In this document: positions 25,896 to 34,651 of the stretch, in pieces
Layout: every line of letters starts with the position of its first letter
How positions within the stretch are numbered: position 1 is the stretch's first letter
Assembly (NCBI GenBank): GCA_963718315.1
Contig: CAVQZC010000010.1
Span: 124,001 to 188,000 of the forward strand
Reading direction: 5' to 3'
Length of the DNA stretch: 64,000 nucleotides
Source of the DNA: CAVQZC01 sp963718315
Lineage (GTDB): Bacteria > Actinomycetota > Thermoleophilia > Gaiellales > JAICJC01
Program-made: the position numbers and the translations under genes
The notes under the pieces: generated by a model
Database searches by the model: none
What the model saw: the letters and a program-made list of their open reading frames with translations, nothing else
Told to the model about the DNA's origin: nothing

Positions 25896-26570
25896 TCAGT
25901 CGGTGCGCTCGAAGCGCGCCCGCCACATGCGCAGCGTGAAGCTGTCGGCTCCGATCAACCCGTGGATGTGCTCGGCGGTCTCAGGGTCGAGCCCGGCAAT
26001 GTCGTTCCAGGCAGCCGTCTCCCAGGACGAGGGCCGCTCCACCTGCTCGGCCGGCACGATCCCAAACGGCGCCAGCACCTCGGCCACCTCGCCCTCTGCC
26101 GGCAGCCGCCCATGGCCGGGGTCACGCACCCGCTCGATGGCGTCCCAACGCTCGGCCTCGACCGGGTCAGGATCCCGCAGGTAGTCCTGGATCGCGAACC
26201 GCCCGCCGGGCGCGAGCACGCGGGCGATCTCCCGCAGCGCGGCATGCGGATCGGGCAGGTGGTGCAGCGAGTTGACGCAGGTGACAAGGTCGAACGACGC
26301 ATCCGCGAACGGCATGTCAAGGGCGCTGCCGACGACAGCCTTCACCCCCTCCGGCGCATGGGAGAGCATCGCCTGCGAGGGCTCCAGCGCGACCGCCTCG
26401 GCGACCCGGTCTCGCAAGGCTCCGGACAGAAATCCCGGCCCGGCGCCGACGTCCAGCGCGCGATCTCCCGGCTGCGGCTTGCAGATGGCGATGAACGGCT
26501 CCCAGTCGCGCTCGGCCGAGTGGGCGGCGTAGCGCTCGGCGGTTCGGTCGAACCGCGTCTCCTCGGTCAC
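25896..26570 (-). CDS. Class I SAM-dependent methyltransferase
   Basis: 224 residues, Methyltransf_11/UbiE-like. Motif I 'ALDVGAGPGFLSGAL' binds S-adenosylmethionine; 'LDMPFADASFDLVTCVNSLHHLPDP' holds motifs II and III; 'VLAPGGRFAIQDY' is the post-motif strand. The acceptor is unknown. GTG 26570 overlaps the cca stop (GTGA), so it is the last gene of the acpS-nnr-alr-cca operon and probably translationally coupled. Confidence 0.9.
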   Translation of the reverse strand: MTEETRFDRTAERYAAHSAERDWEPFIAICKPQPGDRALDVGAGPGFLSGALRDRVAEAVALEPSQAMLSHAPEGVKAVVGSALDMPFADASFDLVTCVNSLHHLPDPHAALREIARVLAPGGRFAIQDYLRDPDPVEAERWDAIERVRDPGHGRLPAEGEVAEVLAPFGIVPAEQVERPSSWETAAWNDIAGLDPETAEHIHGLIGADSFTLRMWRARFERTD

Positions 26571-27962
26571 CGCCCCGCCCCCTGCGCCGGCGCGGTGGCC
26601 GCCGCATGCTCGACGACGAACCGCTCCGCCTGCTCGGCGGTGGTGACCGTTCCGGCGGCCTGCTCCTCGGCCAGCGCCTCGACCAGCTCGGCGATGGCGC
26701 TGCCCGACGCGCCCGTCACGCGGGCGATCTCGTCGCCGCGAAGCAGCGGCGGGCGCGTATCGCGGCGCAGCTCTTCGAGCAGGGTCAGCATCTCGTCCGC
26801 CGTCTGGTGGTGAACGCGCAGGTGGCGGGGCCGCGCCCGCAGCCCACGAGTCGCCAGCCGGTCGGCCAGCGACAGCAGCACGCTCTCGACCGACCACGGG
26901 TCGGTGGCCCGGCGGTAGACGTGGGCCGCCCGCCGGTCGAGCGGCCGGCGGGGGATCGTGAACCCCAGGCGCAGATGCTCGCGCACCAGCACCGAGCAGA
27001 ACCGGCGCAGCGAGGTCGACGTCTTCCACCGCCGCATCACTGTCGCGGTCAGCTCAGCGCCGACCGTGTCATGGCCCTTGAAGCCGTGCCACCCAGGCTC
27101 GCGCTCGGTGCGCGTCAGCGGCTTGCCGACGTCGTGGAACAGCGCCGCCATGCGCAGCGCGTGGCCGGCCGTGATGTCGTCACCGACGACGCGCCTCAGC
27201 CGGTCGGTCAGCATCGCCTCGTGCGCGGGCAGGTAGAACCCGGGGTGGTCGGCGATGTCGGCGGCTCCATCCAGAACGAGCAGGGTGTGGTCAAGCACGT
27301 CCAGGTGGTGATGGGGATTCTGCGGCACGCCCCGGAGGGTCGCCAGCTCCGGGAGGACAACGGCGAGCAGGCCCAGCTGCTCCAGCAGCCGGATCCCATC
27401 GGCCGGGTCGTCGCAAGCCAGCAGCCGGCGCATCTCCATGAAGATCCGCTCACCAGAGGGGCGATCGGCCAGCGACGCCTTCGAGCGAGCCAGATCGGCG
27501 GCGTCGGGGTCGATCTCGAGGTCGACCTCGCGGCTGATCCGCACCAGCCGCAGCAGGCGTAGCGGGTCGTCGTCGAAGACGGCGCCGGAGACCGTCCGCA
27601 GCAGGCGCCGGTCGAGATCGCGGCGCCCCTCGAAGGGATCGAGCGGCTCACCGCCGTCGAGCGGGATCGCAATCGCGTTGACCGTGAAGTCCCGCATCCC
27701 GAGGTCGTCGACGAGGCTGCCTCGCGAGGCGGTGATGTCGACCGTGCGGCCGCCGCCCATCACGCGCCAGGCGCCATGGCGCTCGCTGAGCGGGAAGACG
27801 ACGGCCCGCAACTGCTTGCCGAGCGACCGCGCGGCACCCTCCGCATCGTCATCCACGACCAGGTCGACGTCGGTCACCGGCCGCGCCGAGCAGCAGGTCG
27901 CGCACGCTCCCGCCCACCAGCCAGGAACCGGGAAGCGGCGTGGCGGCCCGGATCTCGTCAAG
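26567..27962 (-). CDS. cca: CCA-adding tRNA nucleotidyltransferase with HD domain (frameshifted)
   Basis: Adds or repairs the 3' CCA of tRNAs. The head domain carries the pattern 'PVTDVDLVVDDD' with catalytic aspartates, then 'DFTVNAIAI' and 'DPLRLLRLVRIS'. An HD phosphohydrolase motif 'RMAALFHDVGKPLTR' follows. The N terminus is in another frame: 'LVGGSVRDLLLG' ends near 27890 and needs one base removed to continue as 'RPVTDVD'. The beginning is unresolved, because no clear start codon precedes 'LDEIRAATPLPGSW' in its frame; it may overlap the alr end. Exact enzyme class (CCA versus poly(A)) is by family resemblance. Confidence 0.82.
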
Positions 27963-29073
27963 CGTCGCGAACGACGTGCTCCACTCTCCTTCGCCGAGGC
28001 GCGATGTCGGTGACGATCTCGTAGTTGATCGTCTCGGACAGCCGCGCCCACTCCTCGACCCGGATCGACTCCCCGCCGTCGCTGCCGATCAGCACCACGG
28101 GGTCGCCGGGCTCGACGTCCGGCTCGTCCCCGATCACGAAGGTCAGCTGGTCCATGCTCACCGTCGCCGCGACCTGACGCCGGCGGCCGCGGACGAGCAC
28201 GTCGGCACGCCCCGACAGCAGCCGCGGGACGCCGTCGGCGTAGCCGGCGGGAGCGAGCCCGATCCAGGTCGGCCGCTCGGCCACGAATCGGCGCCCGTAG
28301 CCGGTGCTCTCGCCTGCCTGGAGCAGCTTCACCTGCGCCACGTAGCTCTCGAATCGCAGCGCCGGCCGCAGGCCGTCGTCGGCCGGGTCGCCGCCGAACG
28401 GCGAGAGCCCGTAGACGGCGACGCCGCAGCGGACGGCATCGAATCGCGCCTCCGGGTGCGCCAGCGCGGCTGCGCTGTTACCGGCGTGCCGAACGCACGG
28501 CGGGAACCGCTCCGAGACGGCGCGGAAGCGCTCGAGCTGGAGGGTGGTGAACGCCGCATCGCTGTCGGCGGTGGCCAGGTGGCTCATCAGGCCGCCCAGC
28601 CGGAGGGCACCGTCCCCGTCGGCCAGCGCCTCACCGATCCGCAGCGCGTCGCCCGGCTCCATCCCCCACCGGCCCATCCCGGAGTCGACCTTGACGTGCA
28701 CCTCGAGCGGCGAGCGGGCGGCGGCGCGCAGGCGGGAGAAGGCCTCCACCGAGGAGACGGCGACGGCAACGCCCTCGACCTCGTCCTCCTCGCCCGGCAC
28801 GAGCGGGCTCATGACCAGGACCGGGGCGTCGGGGAGCTCGAGGCGCAGGGCACGTGCCTCCTCCCAGGTGGCGACGCAGAGGCGCGTGGCCCCCGCCGCC
28901 AGCGCCGCGCTCCCGACCGGCGCCGCACCGTGCCCATAGCCGTCGGCCTTGACCACCGCCCACAGCTCGGTCGGCGCCACCATGCCCAGGACGTGCCGGC
29001 AGTTGGCGGTTACCGCACCGAGGTCGAGCGTCACGGTCGCGCGCGCAGTGCGCACGGCGGGCCCGGCTACCAC
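27958..29073 (-). CDS. alr: Alanine racemase
   Basis: PLP enzyme interconverting L- and D-alanine for peptidoglycan, 371 residues. The cofactor lysine is Lys42 in 'VVKADGYGHGA'. The second catalytic residue is the tyrosine of 'LAPAGYADGVPR'. 'HVKVDSGMGRWG' and 'VSMDQLTFVIG' are also conserved. GTG 29073 begins 10 bases after the nnr stop and the end overlaps the restored cca start, so it is in the middle of the acpS-nnr-alr-cca operon. Confidence 0.96.
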   Translation of the reverse strand: MVAGPAVRTARATVTLDLGAVTANCRHVLGMVAPTELWAVVKADGYGHGAAPVGSAALAAGATRLCVATWEEARALRLELPDAPVLVMSPLVPGEEDEVEGVAVAVSSVEAFSRLRAAARSPLEVHVKVDSGMGRWGMEPGDALRIGEALADGDGALRLGGLMSHLATADSDAAFTTLQLERFRAVSERFPPCVRHAGNSAAALAHPEARFDAVRCGVAVYGLSPFGGDPADDGLRPALRFESYVAQVKLLQAGESTGYGRRFVAERPTWIGLAPAGYADGVPRLLSGRADVLVRGRRRQVAATVSMDQLTFVIGDEPDVEPGDPVVLIGSDGGESIRVEEWARLSETINYEIVTDIAPRRRRVEHVVRDA

Positions 29074-29083
29074 GCCGACCGCC

Positions 29084-30577
29084 TCATCGGCGCATCACCC
29101 CGGGCAGCGCCTCGACGACGTCGGAGGCGACGATCCCGTCCGGGCCGATCCGCTCGGCTGCCTCCGCGCCGGCGGCCGCATGCATCACGGCGCCGCAGCA
29201 GGCGGCCGTCAGCGGGTCGAGACCCTTGGCCAGCAGCGCAGCGATCACGCCGGTCAGGACGTCGCCCGTGCCTGCCGTTGCCAGCCCGTGAGCGTGGCTC
29301 GAGCTGACCACGAGTCGCTCCCCGCCGGCGTCGGCCACCAGCGTGTCGGCGCCCTTCAGCAGGACGACACAGCCGCTGCGGGCGGCCGCCTCCCGCACCG
29401 CCGCGAGGCGGTTGGCTGCGACCCATCCGGCATCGCGGCCGAGCAGGCGGCCCATCTCCCCCTCGTGCGGCGTCAGCACCGCCGGGACGCGGCGGCGGGC
29501 CATTCGCTCGGGCTCGTCGCCCAGCGCCCACAGCCCGTCGGCGTCGACCACCAGCGGGCCACGCTGGAGCCGGATCACACGGCGCGCCAGCGCGACGGAC
29601 TCGTCGGTCCGCCCCAGCCCAGGGCCGAGCGCGACCGCCCCGGCCCGCTCGCGGAAGTCGAGGCCGTCCGGCAGGGGGCGCACGATCAGCTCGGGCGCGG
29701 CAGCTGCCACTGTCGGCGCCAGCTCCGGCACCACCGCCAGCCAGACGATGCCCCCGCCTGCCCGCAGCGCCGCCCGACCGCATAGCAGCGGCGCACCCGC
29801 AAACCCAGGGGCACCGCCGACGACGAGGACGGCGCCCGACCGGTACTTGGTCGCCGAGGCGCCCTTGCGCGGCACCAGGTCGAGCAGGTCGCGTGTCGCC
29901 AGCGCCGCCCGGGTCGGCGACTCGACCTGGGGCGGGATGCCGATGTCGGCAACGATCACCGATCCGGCGTGCTGCAGGCCGGGCGAGATCAGCAGCCCCA
30001 GCTTCGGCCCGTGAAACGCGACGGTATAGGCGGCCCGCACCGCGATCGTGGCGACGACGCCGGTCGATCCCTCGACACCCGAAGGGACGTCCAGCGCAAC
30101 CACCGGCGCAGCGGCTGCGTTGATCGCCTCGATGGCGGCCGCGCCCTCGCCACGGGGAGCGCCCGCAAAGCCGGTGCCGAACACCGCGTCGACCACCACG
30201 TCCGCCGAGCGCAGCTCGCGGGCCAGGACGCGCCGCGCCGGCCGCACGAGCACCGGCACCGTCAGGCGACGGCAGATCTCGAGGTTCGTGCGGGCATCGA
30301 TCGAGAGCCGGCCGACCTGGCCGACCATCAGCGCGGTCACCCGGATGCCGGCCGCGTGCAGGTGGCGGGCGACCACGAAGCCGTCGCCGCCGTTGTTGCC
30401 CGAGCCGCAGACAACCGCCGCCCGCTCCATCTCCGGGAACAGCTCGAGCATCTCATGTGCGGCCGCGACGCCGGCACGCTCCATCAGAACGGCGCCGGGA
30501 ATCCCCAGCGACTCCATCGCCACCTCGTCGAGCGCCCGGCTCTCGCCCGCGTCGTAGAGTGGGAGCAGGCCGATCAC
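29084..30577 (-). CDS. nnr: Bifunctional NAD(P)HX epimerase/dehydratase
   Basis: Metabolite-repair enzyme for hydrated NAD(P)H, 497 residues. The N-terminal half (about 1-210) is the YjeF_N epimerase ('VVCGSGNNGGDGFVVARHL'). The C-terminal half (about 225-490) is the ADP/ATP-dependent dehydratase, a ribokinase-like fold with 'LTPHEGEMGRLLG' and 'GLATAGTGDVLTGVIAAL'. GTG 30577 overlaps the acpS stop by four bases (GTGA), so translation is coupled. The frame is open into acpS, but this start gives the family length. Confidence 0.95.
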   Translation of the reverse strand: MIGLLPLYDAGESRALDEVAMESLGIPGAVLMERAGVAAAHEMLELFPEMERAAVVCGSGNNGGDGFVVARHLHAAGIRVTALMVGQVGRLSIDARTNLEICRRLTVPVLVRPARRVLARELRSADVVVDAVFGTGFAGAPRGEGAAAIEAINAAAAPVVALDVPSGVEGSTGVVATIAVRAAYTVAFHGPKLGLLISPGLQHAGSVIVADIGIPPQVESPTRAALATRDLLDLVPRKGASATKYRSGAVLVVGGAPGFAGAPLLCGRAALRAGGGIVWLAVVPELAPTVAAAAPELIVRPLPDGLDFRERAGAVALGPGLGRTDESVALARRVIRLQRGPLVVDADGLWALGDEPERMARRRVPAVLTPHEGEMGRLLGRDAGWVAANRLAAVREAAARSGCVVLLKGADTLVADAGGERLVVSSSHAHGLATAGTGDVLTGVIAALLAKGLDPLTAACCGAVMHAAAGAEAAERIGPDGIVASDVVEALPGVMRR

Positions 30578-30933
30578 GGGTCGTGCACGATGGCCACGGC
30601 GCCGGCCATCCCTTTCGAGTGGGTCATCGAGAGGTCGATGGCGCCGGCGGCGACGTGCTCGGCGAACTGCGCCATCTGCCCGGACAGCGTCACCGACGGC
30701 TTCGGCCGGCCGGAGATCTCGATGTCCGTCCACATGAACTCGACGCCGCAGCCCAGCGCCTTGCCGACCGCCTCCTTGCCCGCGAACCGGGCGGCGAAGT
30801 GCTGCGGCGGGTTGGGGCGCGAGAGGCAGTAGCGGCGCTCGGCCTCGGTGAAGCAGCGGTCGGCGAACCGCGGGTGGCGGCGCAGGGCGTTGCGCACACG
30901 CTCGATCTCGATCAGATCCATGCCGATCCGCAT
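30574..30933 (-). CDS. acpS: Holo-[acyl-carrier-protein] synthase
   Basis: Transfers 4'-phosphopantetheine from CoA to acyl carrier protein, 119 residues, the typical length. Metal ligands are Asp6 in 'GMDLIEIERV' and Glu54 in 'RFAGKEAVGKALG'. It is first in the operon acpS-nnr-alr-cca-methyltransferase. A TATCAT -10 sequence on the minus strand ends 7 bases before ATG 30933, so the mRNA may be leaderless. Confidence 0.96.
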   Translation of the reverse strand: MRIGMDLIEIERVRNALRRHPRFADRCFTEAERRYCLSRPNPPQHFAARFAGKEAVGKALGCGVEFMWTDIEISGRPKPSVTLSGQMAQFAEHVAAGAIDLSMTHSKGMAGAVAIVHDP

Positions 30934-30938
30934 CGCGC

Positions 30939-30968
30939 CATGATATGCGGCTCGGGTGCCGTATCATG
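30939..30968. promoter_or_regulatory. Symmetric divergent -10 elements between acpS and the MBL hydrolase gene
   Basis: CATGATA at 30939-30945 and TATCATG at 30962-30968 form an inverted repeat with a 16-base spacer. Each contains TATCAT oriented outward: on the minus strand at 30945-30940, 7 bases before the acpS ATG; on the plus strand at 30962-30967, 7 bases before GTG 30975. Both genes could therefore start from leaderless transcripts. The repeat could also bind a regulator. Confidence 0.5.
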
Positions 30969-31769
30969 CGCCGCGTGCCGCGCCCGATCACCCTGACGCC
31001 CAACGCCCGGATCTGGCCGAGCGTGCTCTACCAGACGTCGACGCTCGAGCTGCACCGCGACCGCCGCCGCCTGCTGTCCGACCCCGGGGCCTCGACCTGG
31101 GAGATCGCCGAGGCCGCCGGCGACGGCGTCCAGGACATCCTGCTCACCCACGCCGACTGGGACCACGTGCTCGGGATCGGCATCCTCCGCGAGGCCACGG
31201 TGCACGCCAGCCCGCTGGCGGCCGAGCGCATCAAATCGGGAGATGTCCGCGCGTCGGTGGAGTCACAGGCGCCGCAGTTCTACCTCGATTTCGTGGACCT
31301 CGACGGCCTCCGCGTCGACCATGTGGTGACGCTGCCCTCGGACGAGGGCGCGGGCTCCTGGGCAGCACACTTCGAGCCATGCCCCGGCCACACGCCCGAC
31401 GGGATGGCCACCTGGTTCCCGGACGAGGACGTGCTCGTGGTCGGCGACTACCTGTCCGAGCTCGAGATTCCCTTCGTCTACGACTCGATCTCGGCGTACA
31501 GAGAGACGATGGAGCGGATGATCGACCGGATCTCGGAGTGGCGGCCGGCGTTCGTCGTGGTCGGGCACGGGCCGCCGCACGACGCCGAGACTGCGCTGCG
31601 GATCGCGACCGAGGACCTCAAGTACGTGACCTCGCTCGACGCGTTCATCCGCGGCGGCGGGACAGTGGAGGGCGCAGACTCCGTGGCCCATCCGAAGCGC
31701 AGCCCGGGCGACGCGAACGCGCACCGCACGAACATCACGACCGCCCTGGAGGCCGCAGAAGTCATCTAG
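30966..31769 (+). CDS. MBL-fold metallo-hydrolase with altered metal motif
   Basis: Metallo-beta-lactamase-fold hydrolase, 267 residues from ATG 30966. The HxHxDH motif reads His62-Ala-Asp64-Trp-Asp66-His67, so the second histidine is Asp. The other ligands are present: His142 in 'CPGHTPDG', Asp161 in 'VVGDYLSE', His201 in 'VVGHGPPHD'. Substrate unknown. GTG 30975 is an alternative start matching a possible leaderless transcript. The gene ends by overlapping the convergent acetyltransferase gene by four bases. Confidence 0.85.
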   Translation: MRRVPRPITLTPNARIWPSVLYQTSTLELHRDRRRLLSDPGASTWEIAEAAGDGVQDILLTHADWDHVLGIGILREATVHASPLAAERIKSGDVRASVESQAPQFYLDFVDLDGLRVDHVVTLPSDEGAGSWAAHFEPCPGHTPDGMATWFPDEDVLVVGDYLSELEIPFVYDSISAYRETMERMIDRISEWRPAFVVVGHGPPHDAETALRIATEDLKYVTSLDAFIRGGGTVEGADSVAHPKRSPGDANAHRTNITTALEAAEVI

Positions 31770-32191
31770 CTCATCCGGGCCTGCCGCTCCATCAGCTTGA
31801 ACGACGGCTCGCCAAACCCGAGCTTGCGGTAGAGGCCGTGGCCGTCGCTGGTGTGCAGAACCCACTTGATGTTGGCGAAGGGCGCGCCGTCGACCATCTC
31901 CGTCACCAGCGCCGTGCCGAGGCCCCGGCCCTGATGCTCGGGCAGGACGTACACGTCGGCCAGGTAGGCCAGCGTGACGCCGTCGGTATGTGCCCGGCAG
32001 AACCCGACCTGGTTGCCCTCGTGGTAAAGGCCGACGATCCGGTTCGCCTCGCGGATCAGGCGGGTGACCGTCTCCAGGGGCCGCCCCTCGGCCCAGTAGG
32101 AGTGGTTGGCGAGGTAGTCGTGGACGGCAGCGACGTCGACCCGGGCAGGGTCGTCGTCGAGCTCGTACCCGTCGTCCAGCCGGCGCAGCAT
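31766..32191 (-). CDS. GNAT family N-acetyltransferase
   Basis: 141-residue acetyltransferase. The acetyl-CoA loop 'LPEHQGRGLGTALV' and the C-terminal 'GHGLYRKLGFGEPSF' are diagnostic of GNAT. The fold is close to YjdJ/ElaA-like small GNATs, but the acceptor is unknown. ATG 32191 starts the fold at the expected place. It overlaps the MBL hydrolase end by four bases in a convergent arrangement. Confidence 0.9.
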   Translation of the reverse strand: MLRRLDDGYELDDDPARVDVAAVHDYLANHSYWAEGRPLETVTRLIREANRIVGLYHEGNQVGFCRAHTDGVTLAYLADVYVLPEHQGRGLGTALVTEMVDGAPFANIKWVLHTSDGHGLYRKLGFGEPSFKLMERQARMS

Positions 32192-32308
32192 CCCGGCACG
32201 CTACACGGCGGCCCCGTCGTGCCTGCCCTCCTCCGAAATGGGAGGCCGGCACCCCCGCCCGGCCCGCCTGGCTCGGCAACGCTCCATGCAGCAACCGGGG
32301 AGGTAGCG

Positions 32309-32704
32309 ATGAAGCAGCCGATGGCAGGATGGATCTTCTTCGCCGCGGTGATGATGCTGATCGTGGGCGCGCTCGACCTGATCGAGGGCCTGATCGCAGT
32401 CATCCGGGACAAGTACTACGTGCTCGCGCCCGACCAGGTGATCGTGTTCGACACCACCACCTGGGGCTGGATCATGATCGTCTGGGGCGCCCTCCTGATC
32501 CTCGGCGGCCTGGCGTTGATGCGCGGCGCCGCGTGGGCCCGGATGCTGGCGATCTTCCTGGCGGCGCTGAACCTGGTCGGCCAGCTCGGATGGCTCGGGG
32601 CCAGCAGCTTCCCGGTGTGGTCGCTCGTCATCATCGGGATCGACGTGATTGTGCTGTACGCGCTGACCGCCCGCTGGGAGGGCTTCCCCGAACAGGTGCG
32701 ATGA
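32309..32704 (+). CDS. DUF7144-like four-helix membrane protein
   Basis: 131-residue integral membrane protein with four hydrophobic segments ('GWIFFAAVMMLIVGALDLIEGLIAV', 'TWGWIMIVWGALLILGGLAL', 'WARMLAIFLAALNLVGQLGWL', 'VWSLVIIGIDVIVLYALT', given in part). The pattern GWIFFA...LIEGL...TTWGWI...WSLIII matches an actinobacterial family I know as DUF7144; the number is from memory. ATG 32309 has GGGGAGG about 6 bases upstream. Function unknown. Confidence 0.8.
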   Translation: MKQPMAGWIFFAAVMMLIVGALDLIEGLIAVIRDKYYVLAPDQVIVFDTTTWGWIMIVWGALLILGGLALMRGAAWARMLAIFLAALNLVGQLGWLGASSFPVWSLVIIGIDVIVLYALTARWEGFPEQVR

Positions 32705-32711
32705 TCTGCAC

Positions 32712-33281
32712 ATGGGCTGGCCGATCGGGAACCTCGACGACTTCCGCGAGGCTGTCGAGACTGCCGAGCCCGTTCCGTTCTACGCCGTCATCCTGTATGC
32801 CGCGCAGGGCGAGGCGGACGGCTCGGTGCGGGCATACGTCAACAGTCATCGCGGCGACTCGGCGGCGGTGACCGGCGAGCACTGCCGCGCCTTCGTGCTC
32901 GAGGACGGGGCCGAGCAGCCGATCGACGGGTTCCCGCCGGCAAAGGTGGCCTCGATCGCCGAATACCTCGGCGCCGACCGGACCGCAGTTCCCGGCGTCC
33001 TGTTCTTCACCGAGCCGGCGATGCAACCGGAGGGGCTGGGCCTGCGGCTGGGCCATCTGGTCGGACGAGCTGTCGGCGATCCCGCTCGGATGTTCGGCGA
33101 GCTCGCCGCGATGGTGACCGCGTCAGCCTCCGCCGCCCCCGACGACCGCCTGCCCGACCTGCGGCGCAGGCTGACCGACCGATGGTCATCGCAGCTGGTG
33201 ACAAGCGGGCTGGTCGAGGGCGGCAGCGTGGCGATGGCGCTGACCCACATCGTCGGCCAGATCCGCGAGAACACCGGGTAG
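32712..33281 (+). CDS. Hypothetical protein, 189 residues
   Basis: Unrecognised soluble protein. The start at ATG 32712 is 8 bases after the membrane protein stop, so the two may be co-transcribed. It has a mixed beta/alpha first half ('VPFYAVILYAAQGEADGSV', 'GVLFFTEPAM') and a helical second half ending 'ALTHIVGQIREN'. No catalytic motif or signal peptide is apparent. Codon use matches its neighbours. Confidence 0.65.
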   Translation: MGWPIGNLDDFREAVETAEPVPFYAVILYAAQGEADGSVRAYVNSHRGDSAAVTGEHCRAFVLEDGAEQPIDGFPPAKVASIAEYLGADRTAVPGVLFFTEPAMQPEGLGLRLGHLVGRAVGDPARMFGELAAMVTASASAAPDDRLPDLRRRLTDRWSSQLVTSGLVEGGSVAMALTHIVGQIRENTG

Positions 33282-33289
33282 CCAGACAG

Positions 33290-33811
33290 CTACAACGCCC
33301 GTAACCGCGGCACCCTGATGGTCACGGCGCGGGCAAAGATCAGCGCATCCGACCGGCCGTCCGGAACGACCAGGTATGAAGCCAGACGGCCCTCCCGAAC
33401 GAAGCCGGAGTGCTCGAGCACCTGCTGTGAGGCGGCGTTCTCTGGTTCGGTCAGCGCTTCGACCCGCGCGATCCCTGCCTCCTCCAGCGCCCAGTCGGTG
33501 AGCAGCGAGACCGCGCGCGTGGCGAGCCCACGTCCTCGGGCCCGCTCGATCACCCAGTAGCCGATCCCCATCATGGCGCGGTCGGGCTCGAACCTGAGCC
33601 CTACACCTCCGCTGTCCGCGGCCGGGACGAGCCCGGCCTCGGGCCTGTAGAGCAGTCCGACACAGCCAAGTGCTTCGTCGCTCGCGGCATCTGCGATCGC
33701 CAGGCTGATCCCCGCGCCGTCGGACTGCCGCTGCCACTGGCGGGCGATCCAGGCCAGGGCGTCGTCGGAGCCATAGCCCTTCTCCTCCACCACGCACCCG
33801 AGGTCGGCCAC
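33290..33811 (-). CDS. GNAT family N-acetyltransferase (RimJ/RimL-like)
   Basis: RimJ/RimL-type acetyltransferase, 173 residues from GTG 33811. 'GYWVIERARGRGLATRAVSLL' is the acetyl-CoA binding motif and 'VEALTEPENAASQQVLEHSGFVREG' the typical C-terminal signature. The usual first beta strand ('FVTLRRWE') is readable immediately upstream in the same frame, but no ATG or GTG precedes it before the neighbouring gene. The true start is therefore unresolved, possibly a rare start codon or an indel. Acceptor unknown. Confidence 0.82.
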   Translation of the reverse strand: MADLGCVVEEKGYGSDDALAWIARQWQRQSDGAGISLAIADAASDEALGCVGLLYRPEAGLVPAADSGGVGLRFEPDRAMMGIGYWVIERARGRGLATRAVSLLTDWALEEAGIARVEALTEPENAASQQVLEHSGFVREGRLASYLVVPDGRSDALIFARAVTIRVPRLRAL

Positions 33812-33876
33812 TTCCCAGCGGCGCAGGGTGACGAATCCATCGGTGAGGGGCGGGCTGGGGTAGGCGAGCCGGGCGA

Positions 33877-34524
33877 TCAGTCGAGCGTAGCGCCGGCCTC
33901 GGATCCGGTCGCGCTACCGACGAGCAGAATCAGCGCGCCGGCGATCGCCGCTCCCAGCAAGTCCATGGAGAGATCGCCAACCGTGTCGCGGTAGGCCTCG
34001 AGGCCGGTCGCCGCCGGGTGGCTGAAGAGCACGTACTCGACCATCTCGATCAGGATCCCGATGGCCAGGCCACCGGCGACGGCCACTCCGGCGAGGCCGA
34101 GCCGGCCCTGCACCCGCGAGCGCAGCGAGGTGGCCGCGAACGCAGCGGTGAATGCCAGGCCGATCAGGTGGGCGGTGTCGTCGTAGTGGTCGATGTTTCC
34201 GTACAGGTGGAAGCTGTTGCCGATCAGGTCGAAGAGCAGTGGAACGGTCAGGAACCAGTCGGCGGCAAGCGGGTAGGCACGCCGGCCGCGGACGAGCCAG
34301 ACGGCGGGCAGGACCAGCACACCGCAGGTGTAGACGGCGATGCGGCCGCTCATCGCCTCCCCGCTGAACTCGTGCAGGGCGGGAACCGCCACGCTGATCA
34401 GCGCGACACTGAGGATCGCCGCCTTGGCGGCGGCCAGGCTGTGGCCGGCGAGGCGGCCGCGCGACGGCAGCCGCGGTGCGAGCCAGCGGCGCCGCGGCGC
34501 TGCGGTGATCGAGATCGTTGCCAT
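33877..34524 (-). CDS. Multi-pass membrane protein, DUF2238/YjdF-like
   Basis: 215 residues with about six hydrophobic helices. Conserved-looking acidic and His motifs are 'DLIGNSFHLYGNIDHYDDTAHLIG' (in part), 'GILIEMVEYVLF' and 'YRDTVGDLSMDLLGAAIAG'. This arrangement, with D/H residues in membrane helices and a GDLxxDxxG motif, resembles the DUF2238/YjdF family of unknown function. The start is ATG 34524. It overlaps the start region of the acetyltransferase gene downstream and is divergent from the AAA ATPase gene. Confidence 0.75.
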   Translation of the reverse strand: MATISITAAPRRRWLAPRLPSRGRLAGHSLAAAKAAILSVALISVAVPALHEFSGEAMSGRIAVYTCGVLVLPAVWLVRGRRAYPLAADWFLTVPLLFDLIGNSFHLYGNIDHYDDTAHLIGLAFTAAFAATSLRSRVQGRLGLAGVAVAGGLAIGILIEMVEYVLFSHPAATGLEAYRDTVGDLSMDLLGAAIAGALILLVGSATGSEAGATLD

Positions 34525-34620
34525 ACCTCAGGCTACGGCCCGGGGCGAGTCCTGCGCGTCGGGGGAACCCCCATGTCTCGCGAGCTTGCGCCGCCGCATG
34601 GTGAGCCGCTAGTGTAGCGA

Positions 34621-34648
34621 AGTATAAAGAGTATAAAGGAGTGTAAAG
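34621..34648 (+). repeat. Tandem 9-bp AT-rich repeats upstream of the AAA ATPase gene
   Basis: AGTATAAAG occurs twice head to tail (34621-34629, 34630-34638), with a third degenerate copy AGTGTAAAG at 34640-34648. They lie just before GTG 34652. TATAAA in the first two copies could act as alternative -10 boxes, and AAGGAG at 34635-34640 is a usable ribosome binding site. Confidence 0.6.
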
Positions 34649-34651
34649 ACA

